A model generated the notes under the pieces. It searched no databases. It saw only the letters and a list, made by a program, of their open reading frames with translations, and was not told the origin of the DNA. A stretch of 9,011 bases of DNA, taken from the NCBI GenBank assembly GCA_022572865.1, contig JACZVB010000034.1, forward strand, positions 1-9,011, written 5' to 3'. Below, one piece after another: positions 7,327-9,011 of the stretch. Source of the DNA: Chloroflexota bacterium. Lineage in GTDB: Bacteria; Chloroflexota; Dehalococcoidia; Plut-88900. The stretch's first letter is position 1; each line of letters starts with the position of its first letter. Both the position numbers and the translations under genes were made by a program.

Positions 7327-8268
7327 TTAGGCTACCGGGGGTTTTACCCCCTCCCAGTCCTCGATATGATGTCTGGAGATCGGGGCCCGAGCCGATAATC
7401 GGGCCGCTTTCAACGTGTTGACCAGAAGCATGGCGACGGTCATGGGCCCCACCCCTCCCGGCACCGGCGAGATGGCCCTGGCCAGTTTTTTCACGGACTC
7501 GAAGTCTACGTCGCCAACCAGATGATACCCTTTCTGTTTCGTGGAGTCCTCGATACGGTGTATGCCCACGTCTATCACTACAACACCCTCTTTGACCATC
7601 TCCCCGGTTATCCCCCTGGGATTCCCCGTCGCCACGACGAGAATGTCGGCCTGTCGGGTAAATCTAGGAAGGTCCCGGGTGCCGATGTGACAGATGGTGA
7701 CGGTGGCATTGGCCCAGGGCTTCTCCTGTAACAGGAGGGCCGCCAGGGGCCGGCCCACTATCAAGCTGCCACCGACCACCACCACGTGCTGGCCGTCCGG
7801 GTGGTGACCTGTGGCCAGCAACATACGGTGGATGCCGGCAGGGGTGCACGGGACGAACCTGGGCTCCCCGGCCAGGAGCCAGCCGGCATCAGAAGGGTTC
7901 AGTCCTTCGATATCCTTCGACGGGTCGATGGCGTTCATTACCTTCAAAACATTCACTTCAGCTGGCAGCGGCAGCTGCACCAGGATGCCGTGAAACTCGG
8001 GCGTCTGGTTCAGCTCCTCAATGAAATCCAAAAGCTCCTTCTCCTCCGTGCTGGATGGCAACTCGAAGGTTTTTGAGTACATGCCGCACTCTTTGGCGGC
8101 CTTTTCTTTGGAGGCGACATATGTTGCCGAGGCAGGGTCGTCTCCAACCAGGACTACCGCCAGCCCCGGGGTGATGCTGGCCCGAGAGACGAGCTGCCCT
8201 ACCGCCTCCCTCACCTCCCGGCGTATCTCTTCCGCTATTCTACGTCCGTCGATTATCTCGGCAACCAT
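7327..8268 (-). CDS. folD: FolD: methylenetetrahydrofolate dehydrogenase / methenyltetrahydrofolate cyclohydrolase
   Basis: FolD oxidises 5,10-methylene-THF to methenyl-THF and hydrolyses this to 10-formyl-THF in the cytoplasm, feeding purine and formyl-Met synthesis. The 313 residues (counted from the ATG) show the catalytic YVASK with Tyr50 and Lys54, GILVQLPLP (94-102) with Gln98, KDIEGLN (118-124) with Asp119, VPCTPAGI (139-146), and the C-terminal PVPGGVGPMT (268-277). Two normally conserved cofactor residues are changed. The usual VVGRS reads VVGGS (Gly167) and the usual CHS reads CHI (Ile195). In the human enzyme the matching Arg173 and Ser197 bind the NADP 2'-phosphate, so NAD use is plausible. 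The loop before ATVTIC is about four residues longer than in human MTHFD1, and the C-terminus extends about 20 residues past the usual end. I chose ATG 8268, with AGGGTG 8 nt upstream; an in-frame GTG at 8277 would add three residues. Confidence 0.96.
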   Translation of the reverse strand: MVAEIIDGRRIAEEIRREVREAVGQLVSRASITPGLAVVLVGDDPASATYVASKEKAAKECGMYSKTFELPSSTEEKELLDFIEELNQTPEFHGILVQLPLPAEVNVLKVMNAIDPSKDIEGLNPSDAGWLLAGEPRFVPCTPAGIHRMLLATGHHPDGQHVVVVGGSLIVGRPLAALLLQEKPWANATVTICHIGTRDLPRFTRQADILVVATGNPRGITGEMVKEGVVVIDVGIHRIEDSTKQKGYHLVGDVDFESVKKLARAISPVPGGVGPMTVAMLLVNTLKAARLSARAPISRHHIEDWEGVKPPVA

Positions 8269-8276
8269 GCCTGACA

Positions 8277-8282
8277 CACCCT
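8277..8282 (-). promoter_or_regulatory. Ribosome binding site of folD
   Basis: AGGGTG on the minus strand is 8 nt before the ATG at 8268. The alternative GTG start at 8277 lies within this site. The site is weak, so the start is likely but not certain. Confidence 0.4.
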
Positions 8283-8532
8283 ATCTCAATATTCTCCTCA
8301 CAGGACCCGCCGAACCGAACATCCAGGCCCATGCACCTGGCGTATCGGACGCCGGATGCAGATATATGCTATTCGCAACCAGGGTCTGCACCCAAAGGGC
8401 ATTATCCCACAGGACGGCCCCCTTGGTGCCGGTGCTCAAGTCTTCCTGTTCAGGGGTCCTCTTGCGCCGTTTGGCTGTGCGATGGGCCTGACACCACCTA
8501 TGCTGCCCGATTTAGGCCTCGAACACCGTTCC
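8283..8532. other. Divergent intergenic region between folD and the LLM gene, upstream part
   Basis: No gene is supported here. On the minus strand an open frame of 76 codons runs from a TAA at 8514 to a TAG at 8283-8281, just before folD. It has no ATG start giving a sizeable product; a TTG at 8439 with AGGA only 4 nt upstream would give 52 residues resembling nothing I know. No tRNA, repeat or insertion sequence was seen. The stretch presumably holds the folD promoter and leader. Confidence 0.35.
8401..8409 (-). promoter_or_regulatory. Candidate extended -10 promoter element for folD
   Basis: TGGGATAAT on the minus strand fits the extended -10 pattern TGnTATAAT with one mismatch in the hexamer. 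No recognisable -35 box stands 16-18 nt upstream. It would give folD a leader of about 125 nt. Chance occurrence cannot be excluded. Confidence 0.25.
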
Positions 8533-8541
8533 TGATATAAT
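8533..8541 (+). promoter_or_regulatory. Extended -10 promoter element facing the LLM gene
   Basis: TGATATAAT is a perfect extended -10 element (TGnTATAAT), with the hexamer at 8536-8541. The -35 region (8511-8518, TTTAGGCC) is poor, which extended -10 promoters tolerate. Transcription would begin near 8548-8550, at or next to the ATG at 8550, about 94 nt before the LLM gene. Confidence 0.45.
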
Positions 8542-8549
8542 CCGACCTG

Positions 8550-8645
8550 ATGAAATTCGAGAGGACCCAGTCGATTCCCCGGAGCAGCAGGTCAGTCCAG
8601 AGTACCGCGTCGTATCCGTTATCGTATAAAAGGAGCCAGCCGTGA
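8550..8645 (+). CDS. Possible 31-codon leader ORF overlapping the LLM start
   Basis: ATG 8550 opens a frame of 31 codons (beginning MKFERTQSIP, ending SYKRSQP) whose TGA at 8643-8645 overlaps the GTG of the next gene as GTGA. No ribosome binding site precedes it. The predicted transcription start falls almost on the ATG, so leaderless translation is conceivable. The overlap would allow translational coupling. The peptide resembles no family I recognise, and an open frame of this length is common by chance, so this is only a candidate. Confidence 0.2.
   Translation: MKFERTQSIPRSSRSVQSTASYPLSYKRSQP
8630..8635 (+). promoter_or_regulatory. Ribosome binding site of the LLM gene
   Basis: AAGGAG lies 6 nt before GTG 8642. 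It sets the start at GTG rather than at the internal ATG codons nine and fifteen residues in. Confidence 0.8.
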
Positions 8646-9011
8646 AAATAGATTTCAGCGTCGGCATGGGCCGAAGCCTCAGGATGGATGAGATAGCAGG
8701 GCACGCCCAGGTGGCCGAGGAGTGTGGCTTCTCTCACATGACCTTTATCGACTCTCAAAACCTGTGCCGGGATGTCTACGCCATGATGACCATAGCCGCC
8801 CTCAGCACCCATCGAATACACATCGGCCACGGAGTCACCAATCCCTTCACCCGGCACCCGTCGGTGACGGCCAGCGCCACGGCCACCATCAACGAGCTTT
8901 CCGGGGGGAGGGCCTTCGTGGGGATCGGGGCCGGGTTCAGCTCCATGATGACCATGGGGATGAAGGCCCGGCCCATGTCCGAGTTCCGGGAGACGGTACA
9001 GTTCATCAAGA
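8642..9011 (+). CDS. LLM-class flavin- or F420-dependent oxidoreductase, N-terminal part (cut by window edge)
   Basis: The visible 123 codons belong to the luciferase-like (LLM) superfamily, TIM-barrel enzymes that use FMN or coenzyme F420 and include F420-dependent methylenetetrahydromethanopterin reductase and many monooxygenases. Supporting motifs are HAQVAEECGFSHMTFID (21-37), the barrel strand HIGHGVTNPFTRHP (60-73), and the ELSGGRAFVGIGAG segment (85-98), a family hallmark. The VTNPFTRHP form is the one usual in F420-type members. FMN versus F420 cannot be settled from this fragment, and the substrate is unknown. The start is GTG with AAGGAG 6 nt upstream. The gene is transcribed away from folD, from its own probable extended -10 promoter, so it need not share the pentose phosphate cluster's function. 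No signal peptide is visible, so it is probably cytoplasmic. Confidence 0.9.
   Translation, partial: MKIDFSVGMGRSLRMDEIAGHAQVAEECGFSHMTFIDSQNLCRDVYAMMTIAALSTHRIHIGHGVTNPFTRHPSVTASATATINELSGGRAFVGIGAGFSSMMTMGMKARPMSEFRETVQFIK

Noticed and set aside
8021..8491. 156-codon plus-strand open frame running over the start of folD
   Set aside because: Half of it is antisense to the conserved FolD N-terminus, its composition is low in recognisable motifs, and no ribosome binding site was seen.
8505..8530. Minus-strand GGTGTTCGAGGCC considered as a tRNA T-loop
   Set aside because: No matching T-stem, acceptor stem or anticodon arm could be built around it.
8625..8630. TATAAA before the LLM gene as a -10 box
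   Set aside because: It touches the ribosome binding site, so a transcript starting there would lose most of its leader; the extended -10 at 8533-8541 is better.

Overview
The window looks like a piece of a GC-rich bacterial chromosome. Six of its seven recognisable genes lie on the minus strand and form, with short gaps, a central carbon metabolism cluster. In transcription order they are folD (8268-7327), tkt (7103-5085), a fused transaldolase/glucose-6-phosphate isomerase (5042-2301), a HAD-family phosphatase-like gene (2196-1447), a DUF2090 aldolase-like gene (1401-442) and gnd (405 to beyond position 1, cut by the window edge). One gene, the start of a luciferase-like (LLM) flavin- or F420-dependent oxidoreductase, reads the other way from 8642 and is cut by the right edge. 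No rRNA, tRNA, CRISPR array, transposase or integrase was found.

Layout: 1-405 is the N-terminal 135 codons of a short-type 6-phosphogluconate dehydrogenase with a TTG start and good ribosome binding site. 442-1401 is a stand-alone DUF2090 protein, the domain usually seen as the C-terminal half of IolC. 1447-2196 is a HAD subfamily IA hydrolase. 2209-2300 is a 92-base spacer with a composite stem-loop. 2301-5042 is the Tal-Pgi fusion and 5085-7103 the transketolase. 7104-7326 is a leader region before tkt. 7327-8268 is FolD. 8278-8641 is the divergent intergenic region, with a strong extended -10 element facing the LLM gene.

How the genes fit together: Gnd makes ribulose 5-phosphate from 6-phosphogluconate. 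Transketolase and transaldolase rearrange pentose phosphates into fructose 6-phosphate and glyceraldehyde 3-phosphate. The Pgi half returns fructose 6-phosphate to glucose 6-phosphate, so the cluster covers most of a pentose phosphate cycle (zwf, pgl and rpi would be expected just outside). The DUF2090 aldolase-like protein and the HAD protein sit inside this operon between tal-pgi and gnd, which suggests undescribed sugar-phosphate roles in the same pathway. FolD handles one-carbon folate interconversion.

The two sequence-level surprises concern cofactors. Gnd has an Asp where NADP-type enzymes have Asn-Arg. FolD has lost both residues that, in the human homologue, hold the 2'-phosphate of NADP. 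Both dehydrogenases may therefore use NAD rather than NADP.

The Tal-Pgi fusion, the DUF2090 gene and the LLM oxidoreductase together resemble uncultured Chloroflexota (Dehalococcoidia/SAR202-like). This is an inference from gene content, not a demonstrated assignment.
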